DNA of 32,009 bases from CAYMJV01 sp964390545 (GTDB taxonomy: Bacteria > Desulfobacterota > BSN033 > UBA1163). Under the pieces are notes generated by a model, which was not told the DNA's origin, did not search any database, and was given only the letters and a program-made list of their open reading frames with translations. Shown here piece after piece: positions 16,187-22,294 of this stretch (positions within the stretch are counted from its first letter, which is position 1; each line of letters starts with the position of its first letter). The position numbers were made by a program, and so were the translations under genes. The stretch is from the NCBI GenBank assembly GCA_964390545.1, contig CAYMJV010000033.1, positions 1-32,009 of the forward strand. Direction: 5' to 3'.

Positions 16187-17005
16187 TTACCCTCCAAGTG
16201 TCTCCTCTCTCAGTTTGATTCTCTGCCGCATTTCCTCTGGGGTCAACGTGAATAAGATGTCGAGCAGCGTTGTTTTAAAAGTGCCAGGGCCTTTTGCTTG
16301 AAGAGCAGCCTGTTCTCCAGCCAAACCAAAAAAGGCGATCGCTCCTACGGCAGCCGTCAGGGGATCATTTTCGACAGCAGCGAAGGCACCAATGAGACCA
16401 GTAAGGATGCAACCCAAACCTGTCACCCGGGCCATCATAGGATGTCCATTCTCCACAATGACTTTACGTTCAGCGAATACGATGAGATCTTGTGGTCCAC
16501 TGATGGCCACCACTGCTCCTGAGGTGTTTGAAAGTTGGGCGGCAGCTGTGGACAAATCCTCCGGCCCCGTGACAGCGTCAATCCCAGCCAGTTTGCCACC
16601 CCTTCCTGCAAGAAACCCGATTTCAGCCCGGTTTCCTTTAATGACAGTGAGACGAAGTTCAGTGACAATTCTTTTAGAGGCATTTATTCGGAATGGAGAT
16701 GCCCCAACTCCGACGGGATCAAAGATCACCGGACGGCCTAACGCCACAGCTTGATGGCCCGCTCGCAGCATGGACTCAATTCCCAATGGAGAGGGAGTAC
16801 CTAAATTAAGTACCAGGGCATCAGCGCCAGAGGTAATTTCTTTCACTTCTTCAGGAGTAAAGGCCATGATGGGCCGGGCACCCACAGCGTGGAGTGCACT
16901 GGCTACATCGTTCGCGGTCACCCAATTGCTGATCGCGTGAACAACAGGCTGCCTCTGGCGAACTGTCGAAAGAATCTTTATTAAGCGGTCAATTTCCAGG
17001 GGCAT
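16187..17005 (-). CDS. thiM: Hydroxyethylthiazole kinase
   Basis: A 272-aa ribokinase-fold enzyme that phosphorylates 4-methyl-5-hydroxyethylthiazole so it can be joined to HMP-PP in thiamin salvage. HAISNWVTANDVA (23-35), NLGT (67-70), DPVGVGAS (96-103), TVIKGNRAEIGFLAG (120-134) and the active-site GLGCILTGLIGA with Cys199 are all present. The ATG at 17005 was chosen over an upstream ATG at 17056 because the upstream codons would translate the terminator hairpin. AAGGA lies about 6 bases before the chosen ATG. It is the first gene of the riboswitch-controlled operon. Confidence 0.95.
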   Translation of the reverse strand: MPLEIDRLIKILSTVRQRQPVVHAISNWVTANDVASALHAVGARPIMAFTPEEVKEITSGADALVLNLGTPSPLGIESMLRAGHQAVALGRPVIFDPVGVGASPFRINASKRIVTELRLTVIKGNRAEIGFLAGRGGKLAGIDAVTGPEDLSTAAAQLSNTSGAVVAISGPQDLIVFAERKVIVENGHPMMARVTGLGCILTGLIGAFAAVENDPLTAAVGAIAFFGLAGEQAALQAKGPGTFKTTLLDILFTLTPEEMRQRIKLREETLGG

Positions 17006-17020
17006 GGTATCCTTGACCCA

Positions 17021-17053
17021 TAAAAAATGCCGACCTCGAAGGGTCGGCATTTT
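17021..17053 (-). terminator. Riboswitch-controlled intrinsic terminator
   Basis: The stem is AAAATGCCGACC paired with GGTCGGCATTTT (17024-17035 with 17042-17053), with a six-base CTTCGA loop and a T-run on the minus strand. It sits between the TPP aptamer and thiM, only about 16 bases before the ATG, and is the natural expression platform for premature termination. Confidence 0.9.
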
Positions 17054-17069
17054 CAAATCCTTCTGTCGA

Positions 17070-17162
17070 TCCCTCCGCTGGCATTATCCAGATCAGGTTC
17101 AGCGGGTCGGCGACTGTTTAGGTCACCCTCTCAGCTGGACTCGTCCCAGCTCCCCGCGACGT
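17070..17162 (-). ncRNA. TPP riboswitch (THI element)
   Basis: On the minus strand the conserved aptamer words occur in order: GCGGGGAGC near the 5-prime end, CTGAGAGG (17127-17134), ACCCGCTGAACCTGAT (including 17092-17102), then CTGGATAATGCCAGCG and GGAGGGA. These are the thiamin-pyrophosphate-binding elements. With the terminator at 17021-17053 it should switch off thiM, thiW and ecfAT when TPP is high. Confidence 0.96.
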
Positions 17163-17184
17163 CTCGCAAACTTTACTCAATCCA

Positions 17185-17213
17185 AGTATAGGACAGCCTT
17201 CCAGGGAAGTCAA
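17185..17213 (-). promoter_or_regulatory. Sigma-70 promoter of the thiM operon
   Basis: On the minus strand TTGACT (17208-17213), a 17-base spacer and TATACT (17185-17190). Transcription would begin near 17178, a few bases before the TPP aptamer. Confidence 0.8.
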
Positions 17214-17239
17214 CACTTCAGCTCACCGGCATAAATGCC

Positions 17240-17360
17240 AGGGCTCGCCTTCGACCCGAGATTTCGGCGAGCTCAGTCGGGCCGCTCCGGCCAAGGAGTT
17301 CAGAGGTGATCCTGAGCGGCGTTTTAGACCTTGTCCTGAAGGCAGCAGCTTGGCGCCGCC
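17240..17360. repeat. GC-rich inverted/dispersed repeat stretch
   Basis: Fragments ttcgacccgag, cggcgagctcagtcgggccg and ccttgtcctgaaggcag resemble the stretch at 10885-11045. No gene is visible between the riboswitch operon promoter and the accessory promoter at 17417. Confidence 0.5.
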
Positions 17361-17416
17361 AAATGGGTCAAATCAATCAGTCGATGGAGCATTCCATATC
17401 TGCCCAGAGATTTATA

Positions 17417-17445
17417 TTGACAAATCGGTTTTGAAATATTAGTAT
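17417..17445 (+). promoter_or_regulatory. Sigma-70 promoter of the accessory two-gene unit
   Basis: TTGACA (17417-17422), a 17-base spacer and TAGTAT (17440-17445). The -35 is a perfect match. The -10 lies inside the first operator palindrome, so a bound repressor would block polymerase. Confidence 0.7.
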
Positions 17446-17479
17446 TTAAAGCACTAACTTTAAGTATTTAAAATACTAA
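17439..17479. promoter_or_regulatory. Tandem 19-bp palindromic operators
   Basis: Two near-palindromes, ttagtatttaaagcactaa (17439-17457) and taagtatttaaaatactaa (17461-17479), start 22 bp apart, about two helical turns. They cover the -10 region and run to 4 bases before the first ATG. The best candidate binder is the winged-helix protein encoded by the second gene, giving autoregulation. That is an inference. Confidence 0.7.
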
Positions 17480-17483
17480 CCAA

Positions 17484-17723
17484 ATGAGACCGGTAGAGCC
17501 CAATATCATCGATGATATCTTTGAAGCCCTTGATCGTCAGAATGCCGCGGTTGACCAGAATGGCTACCATGTCCAGGACCTATTTGCTCTTAAACCTACA
17601 GAAATTGAAATGGAAATGGCAGCGAAATGGGTGATTACTCAGGATGTTTCGGAGGTATTTAAAGCATTGCTAAAGGACTTTTTGGAGACTCATAACCATG
17701 GAAGCGTCGCTAAGAGAATTTAA
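17484..17723 (+). CDS. Small acidic protein of unknown function, first gene of an accessory unit
   Basis: A 79-aa protein, mostly helical in appearance and rich in Glu and Asp in its first two thirds (NIIDDIFEALD, PTEIEMEMAAKW). No DNA-binding motif, membrane span or cysteine cluster is seen, and no family was recognised. The ATG sits 4 bases after the operator palindromes, with no Shine-Dalgarno in between. The message would therefore have a short leader; from the predicted promoter it would begin near 17452. The end overlaps the next gene by 26 bases, so the two are coupled. The arrangement, a small protein then a DNA-binding protein under one operator, recalls toxin-antitoxin or abortive-infection units, but no toxin fold can be named. 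Confidence 0.6.
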   Translation: MRPVEPNIIDDIFEALDRQNAAVDQNGYHVQDLFALKPTEIEMEMAAKWVITQDVSEVFKALLKDFLETHNHGSVAKRI

Positions 17724-18684
17724 GGAAAAGTTTTACAATGCACTCCTCGATATCCATTGGAAACAATGGGCCGCTTTAGGTGTTACATCCCATGTAAAGG
17801 CTGAGGGAAAGTGGATCATAGATCTTGAGCCCCTCACTGTGTCCACTCTCACCGTAGGTTTACACGATAAGCGTCTTTTATCCTCATCGACGGAGTGGCT
17901 AGTTAAAAAAGGGGAATGGATAAATCTCTCCCGCCTGAAAAGGATAGTGAAGGTTTTCCTAGAACGATCTCCGGGATTGGAAGAGCCTGCCCTTTTGCCT
18001 GAAATATTGGGGTTATTCATTGATACCTATAATAAGAATGCGCGTAATAAAATCAAATTTGGGAAATGCGATTCTGATGGACTTCGGAAGAATCTGATCA
18101 ATGAATATAAGACTTTTTTTAATGCCTTCAAAATAAGAAATATCATAACAGAGCCCAGACTTCACCATTCATCCCTGATTCAACTTCTTCTAAGGAGCAT
18201 TTTGGGTGTGGATGCCCATACCGAAATTCTTATTTACCTTTTAGCCAATGAGAGCGGTAACTCGAATTCCATTGCTAAAGAAATTTATTATAATCAAAAA
18301 AATATTTACACCATCCTTGAAAGATGGTCACGCGCGCAGATGGTAACAAAAATATCGGAGCAAAAAATCCCGCGTTATTCTTTAAATAGAAAAAAGGAGT
18401 TGCTTTATGCCTTCGGACTAAAAGAAATACCAAAATACATAAACTGGACCAGGACTTTTTTATTGTTAGACCGACTATCAAAAGCGCTTTCAACACCCCC
18501 CTGGTCTGACGATGAATATCTGCTGTCCTCTCTTTTTCGAGATCTTTTTAACGAGAGTAAATCAATAGGAAAATCTCTTGGTATAAATATGCCCGAACCC
18601 GCTCACTATCCAGGCAAGCAATACTTTTCCCCATTTGCCTTAGGAGTTCTTAGCATTCTCAAAAAACTTGCAAAAGGTGGCTAA
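17698..18684 (+). CDS. Winged-helix protein of unknown function, second gene of an accessory unit
   Basis: A 328-aa soluble protein. The segment at about 172-236 has a clear winged helix-turn-helix pattern: TEILIYLLANE, SIAKEIYYNQKNIYTILERW as turn and recognition helices, then MVTKI...PRYSLN as the wing. The N-terminal half (about 1-150) is helical and not assigned. The C-terminal part (about 237-328) is also unassigned. GGAG lies about 10 bases upstream of the ATG. The gene is AT-rich compared with the nifS and thi genes nearby, and a toxin-antitoxin pair follows, which suggests an acquired island. It may bind the two palindromes upstream. A relationship to AbiEi-like or MarR-like regulators of toxin units is possible but not shown. 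Confidence 0.7.
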   Translation: MEASLREFKEKFYNALLDIHWKQWAALGVTSHVKAEGKWIIDLEPLTVSTLTVGLHDKRLLSSSTEWLVKKGEWINLSRLKRIVKVFLERSPGLEEPALLPEILGLFIDTYNKNARNKIKFGKCDSDGLRKNLINEYKTFFNAFKIRNIITEPRLHHSSLIQLLLRSILGVDAHTEILIYLLANESGNSNSIAKEIYYNQKNIYTILERWSRAQMVTKISEQKIPRYSLNRKKELLYAFGLKEIPKYINWTRTFLLLDRLSKALSTPPWSDDEYLLSSLFRDLFNESKSIGKSLGINMPEPAHYPGKQYFSPFALGVLSILKKLAKGG

Positions 18685-18758
18685 GGGGAATTTATTGTGA
18701 GCTTCCATAGTTGACTGGACAAGGAAGTTGAAGCACAGCTCAGCTGCGTCTTTCTGCT

Positions 18759-18786
18759 CTGACAAAGGTTTGCTTCTTGCTATAAA
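18759..18786 (+). promoter_or_regulatory. Promoter of the toxin-antitoxin pair
   Basis: CTGACA (18759-18764), a 16-base spacer and TATAAA (18781-18786), about 35 bases before the antitoxin ATG. Confidence 0.6.
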
Positions 18787-18821
18787 ATGTGCTTGAATAG
18801 GTATGAATGGAGGATATCAAT

Positions 18822-19055
18822 ATGCCCATCGTTGCCAAGAAAGTAATTGATGAAGTTTTGCAACTCCCAGCCGATGCCAGGGTGAGTCTGGTAGAACAGT
18901 TGCTTACCAGTCTTAACCTGCCCACGCAGCCAGAAGTTGACAGACTTTGGGCTAAGGAGGCTGAACGGCGTATCGCTCAAATTGACAAAGGCAAGGTGAG
19001 ACAGCTTCCTGGCGCGAAGGTTTTTTCGGATCTTCGTAAGAAGTACGGAAGATGA
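18822..19055 (+). CDS. RelB-like addiction module antitoxin
   Basis: A 77-aa protein of the addiction-module family that pairs with RelE/ParE toxins. The body LQLPADARVSLVEQLLTSL, the following P...VDRLWAKEAERRI segment and the C-terminal QLPGAKVFSDLRKKYGR tail, which would wrap the toxin, are typical. The ATG at 18822 was preferred over one 15 bases upstream because GGAGG lies at a good distance (about 9 bases). It overlaps the toxin start by 4 bases (ATGA). Confidence 0.88.
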   Translation: MPIVAKKVIDEVLQLPADARVSLVEQLLTSLNLPTQPEVDRLWAKEAERRIAQIDKGKVRQLPGAKVFSDLRKKYGR

Positions 19056-19354
19056 AGTTCTACTTTCACCCCGATGCCAAAGAAGAATTGGATGGGGCTG
19101 TAGCGTACTATGAGCAATGCCAATCGGGGCTTGGTCTTGAGTTTGCAGAGGAAGTCTACGCCACCATTGCTCGTATCATTCAGTATCCGAACGCTTGGTC
19201 GACACTCTCAAAGAACTCCCGCCGTTGTTTGGTCAATAGGTTTCCATATGGAGTGATCTATCAAATCAAATCTCGTACTCTTCGCATCATTGCGGTAGCC
19301 CATCTCCATCGTCGGCCAGGCTACTGGAAAGAAAGAATCGAACAAAACAAATAA
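19052..19354 (+). CDS. RelE/ParE-family toxin
   Basis: A 100-aa protein. The opening MKFYFHPDAKEELDGAVAYY, the middle GLGLEFAEEVYATIARI and the FPYGVIYQI...LRIIAVAHLHRRPGYW ending are the standard RelE/ParE pattern, which includes the conserved FPY.I.Y and AV.H..R.P.YW motifs. It would either cut ribosome-bound mRNA or inhibit gyrase; sequence alone does not decide. It is coupled to the antitoxin by an ATGA overlap. All core motifs look intact, so it is probably an active toxin. Confidence 0.9.
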   Translation: MKFYFHPDAKEELDGAVAYYEQCQSGLGLEFAEEVYATIARIIQYPNAWSTLSKNSRRCLVNRFPYGVIYQIKSRTLRIIAVAHLHRRPGYWKERIEQNK

Positions 19355-19503
19355 CTCCAGCAAATGCAGCCAACATCGCCGTGGCGCTGTCTTTCAATTA
19401 GCGACCATCATATTCCGAACCAACCTCCCATTGAAGAATACTGAAACAATCAGTTTGTACCTGTTCTACCAATGTCGCCAAATCAAGTCTTGGCCTTCAC
19501 ACT

Positions 19504-20274
19504 TTAATCATTTGCTGCCTTGATTAGCTCCAAATAAGGATTAATGGGTTTGGGGTGTCCCCCTATCGATTGGTGTACCACGAAATGGAGGTGGGTAGGC
19601 GAGCGTTTGGGGTAAGCCTTCACACCTGTTCTTCCAACAGTTCCTAATCGGTTTCCCTTAGAAACGATTTGGCCAACGCTAACGAAGATTTCGTTCAAGT
19701 GGGCATAGTAATAGCACCGGCTCTTGATCGGATCATAGATCCAGACGCAGTTTCCTCCGCGTATTGGGCTTGAAGACTCCCAGTTGAGGTTGACCGAAAC
19801 GACGATTCCAGAAGAGATGGAGACGACCTCCACAGGTTTCCCTGTACTATCATCGACGCTATCCTGATCCTTATCCCGGATAAAGATATCATGGCCGGGG
19901 TGGCCTTTGTGACGATTCCCATCAAAAAAGTCATAGCCTTTGGGCTGATATCCGCTTCCACCTTGCCCACCTATGGCACTTGGGCCGTATCCTTTCAAGG
20001 GGAAATCGGGGCGACCCTCTGATTTTTGGTTCCAGCTTTTTAAGTAACGATCTCTCAGCAAAGGCTCTAAGGCTCTCAATCTGGCCGAAGCTTCTTCCCT
20101 AGAAATCTGAGAATCCCGAATTTTCAGGTAGAGAAGGTGCCATTCCGCTGCAGGATTCTCTTGGCATAGGGCGGGTGAGAATGCGCAAAATGACGCCAAG
20201 GTTACAATAAGGAGGGTTGATAAAAAGAGTTCAAGGGCCAACCTAATTGCGGAATGCAGAATCAAGGGTTTCAT
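19504..20274 (-). CDS. M23-family (LytM-type) metallopeptidase, exported
   Basis: A 256-aa protein beginning MKPLILHSAIRLALEL. A hydrophobic segment (about 10-37) serves as signal peptide or anchor, cleavage near ALCQ being plausible. A linker of about 60 residues follows, then the M23 domain (about 110-250). GHPGHDI gives H125 and D129, YYAHL gives H192, and PTHLHF gives H228 and H230. With these zinc ligands it should cut peptidoglycan cross-bridges in the periplasm. The start at 20274 was preferred because the upstream ATG at 20313 lies in a palindromic element. GGAG precedes the chosen ATG by about 9 bases. An Asp-rich loop, DKDQDSVDD, could bind calcium. Confidence 0.88.
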   Translation of the reverse strand: MKPLILHSAIRLALELFLSTLLIVTLASFCAFSPALCQENPAAEWHLLYLKIRDSQISREEASARLRALEPLLRDRYLKSWNQKSEGRPDFPLKGYGPSAIGGQGGSGYQPKGYDFFDGNRHKGHPGHDIFIRDKDQDSVDDSTGKPVEVVSISSGIVVSVNLNWESSSPIRGGNCVWIYDPIKSRCYYYAHLNEIFVSVGQIVSKGNRLGTVGRTGVKAYPKRSPTHLHFVVHQSIGGHPKPINPYLELIKAAND

Positions 20275-20298
20275 AACAAAACACTCCGAACTCCGAAC

Positions 20299-20446
20299 TA
20301 CTAAGGAGTCCATAATTGAGTAGACATATTCTTCAGAAAATCTCCCCTAACCCCTCTTTTCCAAAGAGGGGAATTCCTCCCTTTTGTAAAGGGAGGGGAG
20401 GAGGGATTTAGTTTCCGATGTCTATATAATTATGGACTGACTAGTA
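20299..20446. repeat. Nested palindromic element between the M23 and phosphoesterase genes
   Basis: The outer arms are 20299-20327 (tactaagg, then agtccataattg) and 20418-20446 (ataattatggact, then gactagta), imperfect inverted repeats sharing GTCCATAATT and TAGACAT. Inside are two G/C-block hairpins, ccccTCTTTTCCAAAGAgggg and cctcccttttgtaaagggagg. The right arm supplies the TAG stop of the phosphoesterase gene. Confidence 0.65.
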
Positions 20447-21331
20447 ATTACTCCGAACTCTTGGGTAACACGTATGCGTGAGCGTGTCTTCGATATTCTC
20501 CACTTCAAAAGTGACCGCATGAAGCTTTGTGGAATCCCGACTGGAGAAGACAAATTGCCCTGGGTTGATAGAGATTGTCTCTCCAATGCGATCGAAATAT
20601 GCACCGGAGAGTTCGGGTGATTCATGAATATGACCATGAAGAGTTAAAAGAGGCTGATTTTCCTCAATAAAAAGTTTGATTGAACGACTTCCTGCTGATA
20701 TTTTCCCTCGGATAAAATCCAATTTCGTCCCAAAGGGAGGCGAGTGCATCATATAGATCGCCCTTTTGTGACAAAGAGGGTCTGGAAGTTGTCTCAGATC
20801 CTCTCGAATGGTTTCCCGCTCCCTTAGATAGAGATACGGATCCACGGCGGTGAGTTGGTCCGTTTGGTCAGAGGATCTGATATAGGATGGATTCCTCTGG
20901 GGAGGCCAGGGGGCTTCTGGGTCGTCCATCTTCTCGTAATCCTTTGGCCGAAAAGGCGTCGGAGGAACAAAAGGGTATCCAATGAGGTCGTATCCATTCT
21001 TGAGTCGATAAATTCTCTGGTTGAGATCGACGATCCCCTCGGTTGGATATTTAAAGAGATAGGGATAACCGATGTCCCAATTCCCGGGAATGAGGAAGAT
21101 CTGTCTGACCGAGGTGGTCTCTAAGATCTTTTTGAAAAAAGGGATGAGAAACTGATCCACAAAAATGTTTTGGTTGGGAATCATATCTTCATATCGCTTA
21201 GATGGAGGGAAGGAGGGAAGAAGATCACCGCCGAGGGCTATGATTTCTGCTGAGGAAGCGATAGATAGTTCTAAGAGTTCCTGATAGAGGTGAGTTTCCC
21301 CGTGGAGATCCGAAGTATAGAGGAGTTTCAT
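20441..21331 (-). CDS. Calcineurin-like metallophosphoesterase
   Basis: A 296-aa protein with the full metal-ligand set: TSDLHGE (D8, H10), ALGGDLLP (D36), PGNWDIG, MHSPPFGT and LHGHIHES. It has no signal peptide, so it is cytoplasmic. The family hydrolyses phosphomonoesters or diesters; the substrate is not evident. About 270 residues plus a short tail is normal. The final codons and the stop read into a palindromic element. The next upstream gene on the strand is the LysW-like zinc ribbon 41 bases away, so they may share a transcript. Confidence 0.88.
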   Translation of the reverse strand: MKLLYTSDLHGETHLYQELLELSIASSAEIIALGGDLLPSFPPSKRYEDMIPNQNIFVDQFLIPFFKKILETTSVRQIFLIPGNWDIGYPYLFKYPTEGIVDLNQRIYRLKNGYDLIGYPFVPPTPFRPKDYEKMDDPEAPWPPQRNPSYIRSSDQTDQLTAVDPYLYLRERETIREDLRQLPDPLCHKRAIYMMHSPPFGTKLDFIRGKISAGSRSIKLFIEENQPLLTLHGHIHESPELSGAYFDRIGETISINPGQFVFSSRDSTKLHAVTFEVENIEDTLTHTCYPRVRSNY

Positions 21332-21372
21332 CGACCCATTATTCCATCATTCCATTATTCCAGGTGCCCAGG

Positions 21373-21531
21373 TTATTCTTCAAAATCCTCCACAAGGGCC
21401 CAATCGTCCATCTTCTTCTCCATCTTGAAGGTCATGTTGCAATAGGAACAGAGAATCAGATCACCCGACGTTTCGTCTCCGTCCAATGGAATGTCAGCAT
21501 CGCAGATAGGGCATGTCAGTTCTTTTGCCAT
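21373..21531 (-). CDS. LysW-like small zinc-ribbon protein
   Basis: A 52-aa acidic protein that begins MAKELTCPICDADI. Two pairs of cysteines, CPIC (7-10) and CSYC (28-31), form a zinc ribbon. The end ALVEDFEE (45-52) resembles the C-terminal EDWGE tail of LysW, the amino-group carrier protein whose last glutamate is joined to the substrate in lysine/arginine biosynthesis. AGGAGG sits 7 bases before the ATG, the best ribosome site in this region. No LysX/LysZ/LysY genes are near. It could instead be one of the many stand-alone zinc ribbons. The gene is short and easily missed. Confidence 0.75.
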   Translation of the reverse strand: MAKELTCPICDADIPLDGDETSGDLILCSYCNMTFKMEKKMDDWALVEDFEE

Positions 21532-21752
21532 GAAATACCTCCTGAGGTTATTGCTATAAACTTCTTATTTAACATGATAACAAAAATTCAGACATTTTTC
21601 TTCCTTTTTTTGCGGTCTTCTTTTATAATAAAGCATTAAGAATATTGTTGAATAGTTTGGAATTTGAGAGTGTGGAGCAAGGTATTTATATTTTGATCTT
21701 TTTACTCCGAACTAATAACTCCGAACTCATTACTGATGTATGGGGTTAAGGC

Positions 21753-22043
21753 ATGTTTGGACTCGGTTTGCCGGAAATTCTGGTTATTTTAGTGATTCTC
21801 TTTCTCCTTTTTGGTGCGAAAAGGCTCCCTCAAATTGGGGAAGGTTTGGGGAAGACGGTTAAGGAGTTGAGAAAGATCCGGGACGAACGGAGGGCAGATA
21901 AGGAGAAAGAGAAAAAGGATCAGAAGGGCAATGTGATTTCTGAAATCAAGAAAGAAGTGGAAGATATCCCCGGGCTAAAAGAAGTCAAGGAGATCAAAAA
22001 GACTGCCGATCAGGTAAAAAACATTACAAAATTTCTAAAATAA
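21753..22043 (+). CDS. tatA: TatA/E-family twin-arginine translocase subunit
   Basis: A 96-aa protein. It has a short N-terminal membrane helix LGLPEILVILVILFLLFGAK (about 4-23), the FG hinge, the amphipathic RLPQIGEGLGKTVKELRKI helix, then a long charged tail. The G-L-P-E-I-L start and the FGAKRLPQIG hinge are diagnostic of TatA. It forms the pore-building component for export of folded proteins. The highly charged tail (KEKEKKDQK) is longer than in many TatA proteins. No tatC is in the window. Confidence 0.92.
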   Translation: MFGLGLPEILVILVILFLLFGAKRLPQIGEGLGKTVKELRKIRDERRADKEKEKKDQKGNVISEIKKEVEDIPGLKEVKEIKKTADQVKNITKFLK

Positions 22044-22092
22044 AATTCATCCCCTCACGAAGTTCTCCCCTCACCCCCTCCCTCTCCCTTTT

Positions 22093-22224
22093 GAGACTGT
22101 GTCGTATTGGGGGGAAACGCCATGCTTGTCATTCTGAACGAAGTGAAGAATCTCATAGAATCAATAGGTTGGAAAACAGAGATTCTTCGGCTAATGCCTC
22201 AGAATGACATTACGACACAGTCTC
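22093..22224. repeat. Palindromic element with perfect 14-bp terminal inverted repeats, inserted in another repeat
   Basis: gagactgtgtcgta (22093-22106) and its exact reverse complement tacgacacagtctc (22211-22224) bound a 132-bp element. Inside is a gtcattctgaacgaagtgaag unit with its inverted partner, ending in cagaatgacat. The outer flanks, ccctctccctttt on the left and ttggggagaggg on the right, together form another common hairpin repeat that the element has split. Confidence 0.8.
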
Positions 22225-22294
22225 TTTGGGGAGAGGGCTTCGTCGTGAGCTCAGCCGAACGAGAAGGGTGAAGGGAGATTTCAAATATCTTTGG

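Noticed and set aside
17484..18684. Complete AbiE-type toxin-antitoxin system
   Set aside because: No nucleotidyltransferase motif (GS-x-D-x-D/E) was found in either protein.
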